From an uncultured Oscillospiraceae bacterium (GTDB taxonomy: Bacteria > Bacillota > Clostridia > Oscillospirales > Oscillospiraceae), in NCBI GenBank assembly GCA_949948775.1, contig CATLHC010000026.1, positions 1-33,865 on the forward strand: a stretch of 33,865 nt of DNA, read 5' to 3'. Shown one piece after another: positions 17,019 through 25,236 of the stretch. Both the position numbers and the translations under genes were made by a program. Position 1 is the stretch's first letter; each line of letters starts with the position of its first letter. The notes below the pieces were generated by a model that made no database searches, was not told the origin of the DNA, and worked only from the letters and a program-made list of their open reading frames with translations.

Positions 17019-18047
17019 TTACCGCTGGATGCGGCCGGAGCCGTCGCCGCCGGCCAGCTTCTCCACCTCGGAGACGGTGACCATGTTGTAGTCCCCCTCA
17101 ATGGAGTGCTTCAGCGCGGAAGCCGCCACAGCAAACTCCACGGCCGCCTGGGTGCTCTTGCCGGTGAGCAGGGAGTAGATCAGCCCGCCGCCGAAGGAAT
17201 CGCCGCCGCCCACGCGGTCGATGATGTGCAGCTCATACTTCTTGGAGAAGCAGTACTCCCCGGAAGCCACGTCATACAGCATGGCGCTCCAGCCGTTGTC
17301 GAAGGCGGAGTGGGACTCCCGCAGGGTGATGGCGACCTTCTCAAACCCAAACTTGTCCGCCAGCTGCTTGGCCACGGACTTGTAGCCCTCGCGGTTGATC
17401 TCGCCGGCGTAGATGTCGGTGGCCTCGGCCTCGATGCCGAACACGTCCTTGGCGTCCTCCTCGTTGGAGATGCACACGTCCACGTACTGGCACAGGTCGG
17501 TCATGGCCTCACGGGCCTGCTCCCGGGTCCACAGCTTGCCGCGGTAGTTCAGGTCGCAGGAAATCTTGATGTTCCGGGCCTTGGCGGCCTTGCAGGCCTC
17601 CCGGCAGATGTCAACGACATTGGGGCCCAGAGCCGGCGTGATGCCGGTGAAGTGGAACCAGTCCACGCCCTCAAAAATGGCGTTCCAGTCGAAGTCGGCG
17701 GTGGCAGCCTCCTGGATGGCGGAGTGGGCCCGGTCATAGATGCACACAGAGCCGCGCTGAGAGGCGCCCTTCTCATTGTAGTAGATGCCCACGCGGTCGC
17801 CGCCGCGGACGATCTTGCTGGTGTCCACGCCGTAGCGGCGCAGGGAGTTCACCGCCGCCTGGCCGATGGCGTGGGCGGGCAGCTTGGTGACATAGACGGC
17901 GTCCAGGCCGTAGTTGGCCAGGGACACGGCCACGTTGGCCTCGCCGCCGCCGAAGGTGAATTCCAGGTGGTCGGCCTGGACAAAGCGCTCGTAGTTGTAG
18001 GGCTGGAGACGGACCATGAGCTCACCAAAAGTTACCACTTTAGACAT
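17019..18047 (-). CDS. kdgK: 2-dehydro-3-deoxygluconate kinase
   Basis: This 342-residue PfkB/ribokinase-family sugar kinase phosphorylates 2-keto-3-deoxygluconate to KDPG, using ATP. Visible features are the N-terminal GELMVRLQP and FGGGEANVAVSLANYG (sugar-binding glycine pair) and the C-terminal PfkB signature DRVGGGDSFGGGLIYSL containing the catalytic aspartate (GGGD). KDG kinase is chosen over other sugar kinases from its place between kdgA and uxaC. The ATG at 18047 has AGGAGG 9 bases upstream; the in-frame ATG at 18068 does not. It lies 53 bases after kdgA. Confidence 0.93.
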   Translation of the reverse strand: MSKVVTFGELMVRLQPYNYERFVQADHLEFTFGGGEANVAVSLANYGLDAVYVTKLPAHAIGQAAVNSLRRYGVDTSKIVRGGDRVGIYYNEKGASQRGSVCIYDRAHSAIQEAATADFDWNAIFEGVDWFHFTGITPALGPNVVDICREACKAAKARNIKISCDLNYRGKLWTREQAREAMTDLCQYVDVCISNEEDAKDVFGIEAEATDIYAGEINREGYKSVAKQLADKFGFEKVAITLRESHSAFDNGWSAMLYDVASGEYCFSKKYELHIIDRVGGGDSFGGGLIYSLLTGKSTQAAVEFAVAASALKHSIEGDYNMVTVSEVEKLAGGDGSGRIQR

Positions 18048-18100
18048 GGGGAAATTCCTCCTAATCAATTTTTATGTTGTGGGCTTTCTGCGCCGCTTTT

Positions 18101-19063
18101 TTATTTCTGAACCAGATGAATGGCGAAGCCGGACAGCTCGTTCTTGAGATAGATGGCCTTGGTCTTACCCTTGGCGTCCAGCATGCGGCTGTCCTCCAGA
18201 AACTCCACGCCCTGGCGGCCCAGGTGGTACACGGCCCGGTCCACGTTGTTGGTGCCGATGGCGATGTGGCCGTTGGCGCCCCGGCCGGGCTTCTTCATGC
18301 ACTCCACGGCCTTGCCCGCGAAGATGGAGGAATTGCCCGCCTTGTAGTCCAGCCCGAACAGGGCGCACAGGGTCTTGGCGGTCTGCTCGGCCTCCGCCTC
18401 GTTCTCGCAGTTCACGCCCACGTGGGCCAGCTCGAAGCCCAGCATGGTCTTGACGGCCTCCTTGCACATGGCGGTGATCTCGTCCCACTTCTGGGCCTTA
18501 ATCACGTCGTTTTTGCACATCCAGGTGCCGCCCACCGCCGCGATCTGCTCATAGCCCAGGTAGTCGTTGACGTTCTTGGCGCTGACGCCGCCGGTGCACA
18601 TCCACTTGGCGGTCTTGAGGGCCGCGCCGATGTTCTTCAGCATGGCCACGCCGCCGTTGGCCTCGGCGGGGAAGAACTTCAGCATCTCACAGCCCTGGTT
18701 CATGGCCTGCTGCATCTCGCCGGCGCTGGCGGTGCCGGGCATCATGAGGCCGCCCTTGTCGATGACGTGCGGGGTAACCTTGGGGTCGTAGCCGGGGGCC
18801 ACGATGAAGGAGGCGCCAGCGGCCATGGCCCGGTCGGCCTGCTCACAGGTCAGGACGGTGCCCGCGCCCACCAGCATCTCGGGGACCTCCTTGACGATGG
18901 CGCGGATGGCGTCCTCGGCGGCGGCGGTGCGGAAGGTGACCTCGGCGGCGGGCAGGCCGCCCTCGGCCAAGGCGCGGGCCAGGGGCACCGCCAGGGCGGC
19001 GTCCTCAATGGCGATGACGGGGATGATGCCGATCTCATAGACTTTTTGCAGCGTTGCGTTCAT
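18101..19063 (-). CDS. kdgA: KDPG/KHG aldolase fused to a VOC-like domain
   Basis: Residues 1-205 form a KDPG aldolase, which cleaves 2-keto-3-deoxy-6-phosphogluconate to pyruvate and glyceraldehyde-3-phosphate. The general-base glutamate (AEVTFRT, E41), GAGTV, and the Schiff-base lysine (KFFPAE, K129) are present. Ordinary KDPG aldolases stop near 210 residues; this protein continues to 320. The extra 110 residues (from about FELAHVGVNCENEAEAEQ to GFAIHLVQK) look like half of a vicinal-oxygen-chelate/glyoxalase-type beta-alpha-beta module, with GANGHIAIG and YHLGRQGVEFLE segments. Its role is unknown; it may bind a sugar acid or metal. GGAGGG lies 8 bases before the ATG. First gene of the operon, under the operator at 19149-19163. 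Confidence 0.93.
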   Translation of the reverse strand: MNATLQKVYEIGIIPVIAIEDAALAVPLARALAEGGLPAAEVTFRTAAAEDAIRAIVKEVPEMLVGAGTVLTCEQADRAMAAGASFIVAPGYDPKVTPHVIDKGGLMMPGTASAGEMQQAMNQGCEMLKFFPAEANGGVAMLKNIGAALKTAKWMCTGGVSAKNVNDYLGYEQIAAVGGTWMCKNDVIKAQKWDEITAMCKEAVKTMLGFELAHVGVNCENEAEAEQTAKTLCALFGLDYKAGNSSIFAGKAVECMKKPGRGANGHIAIGTNNVDRAVYHLGRQGVEFLEDSRMLDAKGKTKAIYLKNELSGFAIHLVQK

Positions 19064-19146
19064 ACCTGTATCCCTCCAAAAAATTTTATGCGTGTCTCAA
19101 GTCACGGACGGGTCCTTGCCAGATAGAGCTTTTCCTGCTTGTCTCT

Positions 19147-19174
19147 ATTATACAACTTGTATACTAGAATTCAA
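19147..19174 (-). promoter_or_regulatory. kdgA operon promoter with palindromic GntR-type operator
   Basis: On the minus strand TTGAAT (19174-19169), a 16-base spacer and TATAAT (19152-19147). A perfect palindrome TATACAACTTGTATA (7-bp arms, 19149-19163) covers part of the -10 and the spacer, the expected place for a repressor. TTGTATA half-sites suit FCD-type GntR regulators such as the divergent neighbour. A second hairpin, GGAGGAA/TTCCTCC, lies at 19177-19200. That the neighbour binds here is inferred. Confidence 0.7.
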
Positions 19175-19260
19175 TTGGAGGAAGTGTAAAATTTTCCTCC
19201 TTCATTTTGTGCAATATTTCATATCCGGCCGGGAGCGCCCAGATTTCACCGGCACACGAG

Positions 19261-19289
19261 TGGACAGGGGCGCAAAAATGTGATACAGT
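19261..19289 (+). promoter_or_regulatory. Promoter of the GntR regulator
   Basis: TGGACA, a 17-base spacer and TACAGT, ending 31 bases before the regulator start. Confidence 0.5.
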
Positions 19290-19320
19290 GTAGGCAATTT
19301 CAGAAAAAGGAGCGGGTGAG

Positions 19321-19995
19321 ATGAAGCTGCTGGAACGCCTTCCCCGGGAGAGCGGCGGGGAATACGCCCTGCGCACCATCAAGGAGAACATCGTCAGCCT
19401 GGAGCTGGCCCCCGGCAGCCAGATCAGTGAAAACGAGCTGGCCTCGGAGATGGGACTGTCCCGCACCCCCGTCCGGGAGGCGCTGATTGAGCTGTCCAAG
19501 GTGAAGATCGTGGACATCCAACCCCAGAAAAAGAGCACCATCCCCCTCATCGACTACGACATGGTGGAGGAGTCCCGGTTCATGCGCAGCCTGCTGGAGT
19601 GCGCCGTGGCGGAGCTGGACTGCCAGATGGCCTGCCCGGAGGATCTGGAGCGGCTGAGCGAAAACATCCGCCTGCAAAACCTCTACCTGGATGAGTTTTA
19701 TTCCGGGCAGTTTGTCACGCTGGACAACCAATTCCACGGCATGCTGTTTGATATCGCCAAAAAGTCCCAGGTATACGCCCTCATTCAGAACATCTCCATC
19801 CACTTCGACCGGGTGCGCACCATGGCGCTGTCCTCGGTGAAGAACACTAAGATCGTCCAGGACCATGTGGACCTGGTGGACGCCATCCGCCGTAAAGACG
19901 CCAAGGCCGCCCAGGAGCTGATGGAAAAGCACTTGAACCGGTACGACATCGACGCCGCCGCCCTGCGGGCGGTCTATCCCCAGTATTTCAAGTGA
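19321..19995 (+). CDS. GntR family (FCD) transcriptional regulator
   Basis: The 224-residue protein has an N-terminal winged helix (ISENELASEMGLSRTPVREA, residues about 35-54, the GntR signature) and a C-terminal all-helical FCD domain, in which metal or ligand-binding acidic and histidine residues (DNQFHGMLF, QDHVDLVDAI) are visible. FCD regulators commonly sense sugar acids (UxuR, ExuR, KdgR-like). Its divergent position to kdgA-kdgK-uxaC makes it the probable repressor of hexuronate use, with KDG or a hexuronate as a likely but unproven inducer. GGAG lies 8-9 bases before the ATG. A strong terminator follows. Confidence 0.92.
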   Translation: MKLLERLPRESGGEYALRTIKENIVSLELAPGSQISENELASEMGLSRTPVREALIELSKVKIVDIQPQKKSTIPLIDYDMVEESRFMRSLLECAVAELDCQMACPEDLERLSENIRLQNLYLDEFYSGQFVTLDNQFHGMLFDIAKKSQVYALIQNISIHFDRVRTMALSSVKNTKIVQDHVDLVDAIRRKDAKAAQELMEKHLNRYDIDAAALRAVYPQYFK

Positions 19996-20010
19996 GTCGG
20001 CAAAGCATGC

Positions 20011-20046
20011 AAAAGACCGCCGGGGCCTGTGCCCCGGCGGTCCTTT
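20011..20046. terminator. Bidirectional intrinsic terminator
   Basis: GACCGCCGGGGC (20015-20026) pairs perfectly with GCCCCGGCGGTC (20031-20042); CTTTT follows on the plus strand and TTTT on the minus strand. It separates the convergent GntR and BlaR1-like genes. Confidence 0.92.
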
Positions 20047-22719
20047 TCAGCCTTTCCAAAATGCAGCAAACATATTTTCCTCGCTGAACTCATACCACAC
20101 CGCATCGGGCACGGCCTCCTGCTGGTCATTGGCGGCATCATATTCCGCCTGCGAGACAACTCTGTCACCAAGATAATATGTCGTATCTACATGCCAGATT
20201 GTATTCTCGGTCTCATACCCATCCGCCGTAAAGCGGAGCTTTCCCCAGCCGTTTTCAAAGCCGCTGCTGGACCAGCAAAACGCGCCGTCCTCTTTCAGCG
20301 TCAGTGTGTTGAACCAGCGGATGTACAGCGCATATCCCCTCACCTCGCCGTCCTGCTCATGCAGGACGATGCACCATTGGTGGTATCCGGAGGTATCGAT
20401 GACCAGAATGACTTCCTGCGCACCGTCACCATCCAAGTCCAGCACGGAAAAGTCTGAAATTCCGGCTCTGGTATAGCCGGGGCCTGTTTCCGCGCAAAGC
20501 TCATCCAGCGTCATCCGCTCTCTATGCTCCGGACTGTACAGGGGCTCTTCCCCCTGAATCACCGCCAGATAGCGTTTGTACACCCCGCCCAGACTGGAAT
20601 CCGCTTCCTTTTCCATGGCCGTCTGGAAGTCCAGCAGATTGTTCAACAGGGATTTAGACTCGTCCCGGACAAAGGTGGGCTCCCACCAGTCCAGCCAGCC
20701 CAGGCTGTCGTACAGCCGCCCCTCTTTTTCAAAGGTGGACAGCAGGTCGGAGTCGGTGTTGAGCAGCTGGACGCTGCCGGACAGCAGTGGATTGATCTCG
20801 CCCATAAAGGCGTTGATGACCTTCGCATCGAAGCTCTGATGCATCAGGGGCTGGAAATTGATGTCGAACTCCAGGCTGTTCTCCCGGACCACTGTCTCCC
20901 GGTTGTTTTCCAGGGTGAACAGCTGGTAGCTGTAGGTACACCAGCCCTGGCCCATGGCAGGATGGTAGCGCAGCAGGTAGTCTTTGCCCTCCTCCCGGTA
21001 CAGGAACAGGGCGTTGTAACCCGCGTGGGCGTAATAGCCATCCTCGGAGAAGATCAGCTCATCGCCCTCCCAAACCTCCAGCCGCTGGCCCGCTCCCCCG
21101 TCGATCATGTAGACCTGCAAGGTCTCGAGCACGCCGTTGCGGTTCAGGTCCGCCTGGAGGTGATCTGAGTTTGTCAGCCCCTTCCGCTCCAGTTCCATGG
21201 CCACCGTCTCATAGAATATTCCGGACGGGTTTTCCGGGGAGCAGTCGTTAATCATCACAGAGGTGAGATAGCCCAGCTTTCCCCCCTCGTTTGCCAGGAA
21301 AATGACGTAAGTGCAGTTGGGATAGGTGGGGCACAGCCAGCCGTCGTCATTGAGGTACGCCCCGCCGTTGACCAGGTTCATCGCCGTCTCCGGCGTGGTA
21401 GTGTGGAACTCGTAGTTGACCTGCCACACCTCCAGGTCCATATCACAGGCCGTACCGTGCCAGGGACCGTTCAGCGCCTGCACCCGCCAGCCGTCAAACC
21501 CGATGTCAACGTCCCAATAGGGGGCTGTCTCCACGTAGCTCAGGTATTCGTCGTACTTCTCCCAGGCGGCCCTTCCCATAAAGTAGAGCACGTCCTCCGG
21601 CACCCCTTGGGTGTCCGCCGTGAAATGGGTCAGCAGCTCCTCCAGGTCCGGGACCTGTATGTCCAGCGGGTCCGCAGAGGCAGCGGGGTCTGCGGACGGC
21701 GCGGGGTCCTGTTCTTCTGCCGGCTCCGCCTGCCCGAAGGCGCACACGCAGGCCAGCGCCGTCACCAGCACCGCCACGACCACCGCCCACAGCACCCGCT
21801 TGGGGGCCTGGGCGATGCGGGAAATGCGCTCCTTGAGGCTCTTTTTGTCTCCCGCCATGGTGGTGGCGCACCGGAACAGGTCGCCGGGCCGGGGTTTGGC
21901 GGTGACCAGGGCCAGGAGGGTCCCGCCGTAAGCGGCCCGCTCGCCGTCGCCCAGGCGCTTGAGAGCGCCCTCGTCACAGGCCAGCTCCCCGTCCCGCCGG
22001 CTACACACCGCCGCCAGCCACACCAGGGGGTTCCACCAGTGGACCGCCAGCGCGGCGCACCGCAGGAGGCTCCAGATGTGGTCGCCATGCTTATAGTGAG
22101 TGTACTCATGGGCCAGCACGTGGCGGAGCATGTCCGGGTTTGCCGCCGCGTCCGGGGTGGCGTACACCGCCGGGCGGACCAGCCCGAACAGGCACGGCGA
22201 GGGCAATCCCACGGCCACATAGACCCGCAGGGGACAGTCCGTCCCCTCCAGTGGGATGCGCTCCCGGCGCAGCCTTCGGAAAAACCGCAGATTCGACAGC
22301 AGGAGGACCAGCGCCGCCGTCGCCGTCCCCGCCAGCCACACCCAGCCCAGCCAGGCCGGAGTCTTTGTCAAATCAGGGGCGTCAGGGGGCTCCGGCACAT
22401 CGGGCGCCGCGGGCGGGCTTGGAAAGTTGGGCACAGTCCCCGGCGCCGTGTCCGCCACCGGCAGACCCACGACATCCCCCGCCGGGGCAGCGGGCCGCTG
22501 CGCCACGCTATGCTCGGTACGTTTCTCTGTGATCACCCACGTTCCGGCGATGGGAGAGGTGAACAGCTGCGCCGGCACCAGCAGGCGCAGCAGCACCACC
22601 GCCCACAGGCCGTAGCGCAATTTGGCGCTCATCCGCCGTCCCAAGGCCGCCCGCAGGGCCAGCACCACCAAAATGAGAAAAACGGAGGTGAAGATCCACT
22701 CCAACAGCATGATGGTCAT
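20047..22719 (-). CDS. BlaR1/MecR1-type M56 metallopeptidase sensor with long C-terminal domain
   Basis: The 890-residue protein starts like BlaR1/MecR1: two N-terminal membrane helices, a proline-rich loop, another helix near 125-145, and the M56 zinc peptidase motif HEYTHYKHGDH near residue 203 with ACDEGAL downstream. A further helix at about 310-330 leads to an extracytoplasmic part of over 500 residues. That part is not a penicillin-binding sensor: I see no SxxK/KTG set. It has two calcium-loop-like segments, DLNRNGVLE (about 523) and DLDGDGAQEV (about 761), like FG-GAP/EF-hand loops. BlaR1 proteins sense an outside signal and cleave BlaI. The ATG follows the blaI stop with no gap (TAGATG). 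The signal is unknown. Confidence 0.88.
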   Translation of the reverse strand: MTIMLLEWIFTSVFLILVVLALRAALGRRMSAKLRYGLWAVVLLRLLVPAQLFTSPIAGTWVITEKRTEHSVAQRPAAPAGDVVGLPVADTAPGTVPNFPSPPAAPDVPEPPDAPDLTKTPAWLGWVWLAGTATAALVLLLSNLRFFRRLRRERIPLEGTDCPLRVYVAVGLPSPCLFGLVRPAVYATPDAAANPDMLRHVLAHEYTHYKHGDHIWSLLRCAALAVHWWNPLVWLAAVCSRRDGELACDEGALKRLGDGERAAYGGTLLALVTAKPRPGDLFRCATTMAGDKKSLKERISRIAQAPKRVLWAVVVAVLVTALACVCAFGQAEPAEEQDPAPSADPAASADPLDIQVPDLEELLTHFTADTQGVPEDVLYFMGRAAWEKYDEYLSYVETAPYWDVDIGFDGWRVQALNGPWHGTACDMDLEVWQVNYEFHTTTPETAMNLVNGGAYLNDDGWLCPTYPNCTYVIFLANEGGKLGYLTSVMINDCSPENPSGIFYETVAMELERKGLTNSDHLQADLNRNGVLETLQVYMIDGGAGQRLEVWEGDELIFSEDGYYAHAGYNALFLYREEGKDYLLRYHPAMGQGWCTYSYQLFTLENNRETVVRENSLEFDINFQPLMHQSFDAKVINAFMGEINPLLSGSVQLLNTDSDLLSTFEKEGRLYDSLGWLDWWEPTFVRDESKSLLNNLLDFQTAMEKEADSSLGGVYKRYLAVIQGEEPLYSPEHRERMTLDELCAETGPGYTRAGISDFSVLDLDGDGAQEVILVIDTSGYHQWCIVLHEQDGEVRGYALYIRWFNTLTLKEDGAFCWSSSGFENGWGKLRFTADGYETENTIWHVDTTYYLGDRVVSQAEYDAANDQQEAVPDAVWYEFSEENMFAAFWKG

Positions 22720-23115
22720 CTATTTCCCCTCCCCAATCTGATCCAGGATGGAGCGCAGCTCGGCCACCTCATCCCGGGACAGCTCCTGGCGCTTGGCCAT
22801 GGCGCTCATCATCAGCCCCACGCTGCCCTGGTACACCCGGTCCAGAAAGCTGTGGGTCTCGGCGGTGGCGGCCTGCTCCCGCTCCACCGCCGGGGTGTAC
22901 CGCTTGCCCCGGGCTCCCTGCTCCACATTCACCAGGCCCTTTTCCTCCATGCGCCGCAGGGTGGTGATGGTGGTGCTCTTAGCCCAGCCCACCCGCTCAT
23001 TCAGGTCGGCCACCAGCTGCATCACCGTCTGCGGACTGTTCTCCCACAGACTGGTGAGTACGCTCCACTCGCTGGCGGTGAGCTTCACGTCTTCCGAATT
23101 CTTCTGATGCTCCAT
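22720..23115 (-). CDS. BlaI/MecI/CopY family repressor
   Basis: The 131-residue protein is a Penicillinase-repressor winged-helix protein: LTASEWSVLTSLWENSPQTVMQLVADL, then WAKSTTITTLRRMEEKGLV (recognition helix and wing) and the YTPAVEREQAATAETHSFLDRVY segment where BlaR1-type proteases usually cut in the dimer domain. The ATG at 23115 is preferred because GGGGGAG precedes it; the in-frame ATG at 23130 has no ribosome site. It is directly followed by the BlaR1-like gene, forming a sensor-repressor pair. No beta-lactamase gene lies in the window, so the target may be the pair itself. Confidence 0.92.
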   Translation of the reverse strand: MEHQKNSEDVKLTASEWSVLTSLWENSPQTVMQLVADLNERVGWAKSTTITTLRRMEEKGLVNVEQGARGKRYTPAVEREQAATAETHSFLDRVYQGSVGLMMSAMAKRQELSRDEVAELRSILDQIGEGK

Positions 23116-23132
23116 GGCGCACTCCCCCATCA

Positions 23133-23208
23133 GGTTTACTTTGTAGTCCTATCATAACAGGTTTGGTTTACGTTGTCAACCTAGAAGTAATTACAGTTTG
23201 GTTACAAG
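23133..23208 (-). promoter_or_regulatory. Promoter and probable operators of the blaI/blaR1-like pair
   Basis: Minus-strand TTGACA (23179-23174), 17 bases, TATGAT (23156-23151). Around it are BlaI-like TAC/GTA elements: CTACAAAGTAAACC (23147-23134), an internal CGTAAACC in the spacer, and TGTAATTAC with TTGTAACC upstream (to 23208). Autorepression by BlaI at these is likely but inferred. Confidence 0.65.
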
Positions 23209-23237
23209 TGTCCGCCGGAAAAATTTTTGATTCCCCC

Positions 23238-23266
23238 TTGACAAATTGCGTCCTTCCTGTTATAGT
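23238..23266 (+). promoter_or_regulatory. Promoter of tRNA-Gly
   Basis: TTGACA, a 17-base spacer and TATAGT, ending 14 bases before the tRNA. Confidence 0.75.
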
Positions 23267-23280
23267 ATCATTCGTCCGTT

Positions 23281-23356
23281 GCGAGTGTAGCTCATCTGGT
23301 AGAGCGCCACCTTGCCAAGGTGGAGGTAGCGAGTTCGAGCCTCGTCACTCGCTCCA
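23281..23356 (+). tRNA. tRNA-Gly (anticodon GCC)
   Basis: A complete cloverleaf: acceptor GCGAGTG/CACTCGC, D arm GCTC/GAGC, anticodon stem CCACC/GGTGG with loop TTGCCAA (anticodon GCC, glycine), T arm GCGAG-TTCGAGC-CTCGT, discriminator T and encoded CCA. It lies next to the recombinase end of the conjugative element, but the tRNA is intact and no duplicated 3' end is visible in the window. Confidence 0.97.
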
Positions 23357-23410
23357 TGCGGAGTGTCCTTATGGGATTTGAGTTTCCCACGAAGGGCACT
23401 CCGCATTTTT
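23357..23410 (+). terminator. Terminator after tRNA-Gly
   Basis: TGCGGAGTG (23357-23365) pairs with CACTCCGCA (23397-23405), with inner stems, followed by TTTTT. The loop also contains GGGA/TCCC. Confidence 0.85.
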
Positions 23411-23426
23411 ATTGTCCAAAACCATA

Positions 23427-25133
23427 TCAAGCAATCTGTTCCGGGGAGTAGCTGACGGCTACTCCCTTTCTCGTTCCCATTTTGATTTCCACGTTTGGGA
23501 TATTCCTACGGCCAGGGACAGAAAATGCGCCGATACAGTTGTAATAAATCGTGATGTGCTGGGTGGTCACGCCGTCTTTCTTCTCGGCATGGTACACATC
23601 GATGTGGTCGATCAGCTCCGCTACCATGCGCTGGGTGATCTCCGTGGCGTTGGTATAGCGGCGGACGGTTTCAAGAAATGTGTCAACATCCATCCTACGG
23701 CCCTCTGACTTTTTCAGTTCCAGCCGGAGCGCCTTGATCTTCTTGGCGTTCTCTCCCTGCTCCGCTTCATACCGCTGGGACATTTTCGCAAACCGGGCGT
23801 CGTTGATCTTCTGGTTCACGTTGTCCTCATAAAGTTTCTCGAACAACACATCAAGCTCCTTATCCCGCGCCATCAGCCCGTCAAGCTCCCGCTGCTTTCT
23901 GGCCCGGTCATTCTCCGTCACTTTGGCGGACTGGCCCATCATGGCCTTGATAAAGTCATCCTCGTACTCGTTGGCAAAGCAGGCCAGACGGTTGACCTCA
24001 TACAACACCACCTGTTCCAGAAATTCCGCCCGGATGTAATGGGTCTTGGAGCACTTACGCAGACCGGAATTGTGGTTTTGGCAGCTAAAGAACTTAATAT
24101 CGTGGTTGCCCTGGTTGAAGTGGAAATTGAGGTTGCCCCCGCACTCCGGGCATTTCAGAACGCCGGAAAATACGCTGGGTTCCTGGGTAACGGTAGGCCG
24201 CTTGCGGCGGGTGCCCTTCTTCATGCTCTGAACCTTCTCCCAGGTGGGCCGGTCAATGATGGCCTCATGGACATTGAGGAAGATAGCCCGGTTTTCCTCC
24301 GGGTTCTCGATACGTTTCTTGACCTTGTAGGACTTGGAGTAGGATTTGAAGTTGATCACATCGCCACAATATTCCTGGGTAGTGAGGATTTTCTTGATGG
24401 TGGTATGGCCCCATTTGGTGGGCTCTACGGTGCTTTTAGAGCCGCCCCGGTTAGTCCCCTTGCTCCGCCAATAGTAGGTGGGGTTGCAAATTCCATCCTG
24501 CTCCAGCGCGGCGGCGGTTTCCGCCAGCCCGTAGCCGTCCAGGGCCATCTGGTAGATACGCCGTACCACGGCGGCGGCCTCCGGGTCAACCACCCAAAAG
24601 CGGGGGTCCTCCGGGTTTTTGAGGTAGCCATAAGGCGGCGGGGACAGCGGTACGCCAGAATTTCCTTTCAGCTTGTTCACGATTTTTCGCTTTTTGGAAA
24701 TATCTCGGGCGTAATATTCGTTCATGATATTTTTGAAGGGGGTAAACTCGTTTTCGCCATCATCGCTGTCCACTCCGTCCGAGACGGCCACCAGCCGCAC
24801 GTCATGGGCCGGGAAAAATTCTTCTGTCAGACGGCCCACCTCAATGTAATTCCGGCCCAGGCGGGAAAGGTCTTTCACAAACACCGCCGAGATATATCCG
24901 TTTTCAATGGCCTGGAGCATTTTCTGCAACCCGGGCCGCTTCATGGTCGTGCCCGTGATCCCATCGTCCACGAAAAACAAGGTGTCCGTGTAGCCCCTCT
25001 CCCCCGCTGCCTTCTGGAGAATTTTCTTTTGGTTGCTGATGCTGTTGGATTCGGTGTCCAGATTATCGTCACGGCTGAGGCGGCAGTATAATGCGGCGGT
25101 CCCCATTGCGCGATTTTTGTTTGACAGTTTCAA
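23427..25133 (-). CDS. Large serine recombinase (TndX/TnpX-like) with DUF4368
   Basis: This is the integrase of the element. The resolvase domain begins TAALYCRLSRDD, with nucleophile S20, then ITGTTMKRPGLQ and VKDLSRLGRNY; the recombinase domain (PPYGYLKNP, TILTTQEYCGD-like) follows, then a zinc-ribbon (CPECGG ... CQNHNSG) and a coiled-coil with a C-terminal DUF4368 segment. It is 568 residues. The start is TTG at 25133: AAAGGAGGA sits just upstream and homologues begin K-L-S-N-K-N; the ATG-initiated longer forms from 25175 or 25208 run into the promoter. TndX-like enzymes excise and insert elements with a GA core dinucleotide. It reads toward tRNA-Gly. Confidence 0.95.
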   Translation of the reverse strand: MKLSNKNRAMGTAALYCRLSRDDNLDTESNSISNQKKILQKAAGERGYTDTLFFVDDGITGTTMKRPGLQKMLQAIENGYISAVFVKDLSRLGRNYIEVGRLTEEFFPAHDVRLVAVSDGVDSDDGENEFTPFKNIMNEYYARDISKKRKIVNKLKGNSGVPLSPPPYGYLKNPEDPRFWVVDPEAAAVVRRIYQMALDGYGLAETAAALEQDGICNPTYYWRSKGTNRGGSKSTVEPTKWGHTTIKKILTTQEYCGDVINFKSYSKSYKVKKRIENPEENRAIFLNVHEAIIDRPTWEKVQSMKKGTRRKRPTVTQEPSVFSGVLKCPECGGNLNFHFNQGNHDIKFFSCQNHNSGLRKCSKTHYIRAEFLEQVVLYEVNRLACFANEYEDDFIKAMMGQSAKVTENDRARKQRELDGLMARDKELDVLFEKLYEDNVNQKINDARFAKMSQRYEAEQGENAKKIKALRLELKKSEGRRMDVDTFLETVRRYTNATEITQRMVAELIDHIDVYHAEKKDGVTTQHITIYYNCIGAFSVPGRRNIPNVEIKMGTRKGVAVSYSPEQIA

Positions 25134-25179
25134 AATATCCTCCTTTCTCACCGCCAAACAAGAGGTTTTATCCATATAT

Positions 25180-25208
25180 ATTATACCGCCGCCTCTGTTC
25201 GGCGTCAA
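25180..25208 (-). promoter_or_regulatory. Promoter of the serine recombinase
   Basis: Minus-strand TTGACG (25208-25203), exactly 17 bases, TATAAT (25185-25180). A transcript from here would begin near 25172, between the tnpW-like gene and the recombinase TTG start, which excludes the longer ATG starts. Confidence 0.8.
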
Positions 25209-25236
25209 ATTTTCGGGTGAATGGGTGAGAAAAAAC

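Noticed and set aside
23281-23356. tRNA-Gly as the attachment site of the element
   Set aside because: The recombinase is a serine, not tyrosine, enzyme; the tRNA is whole and no repeat of its 3' end is visible in the window.
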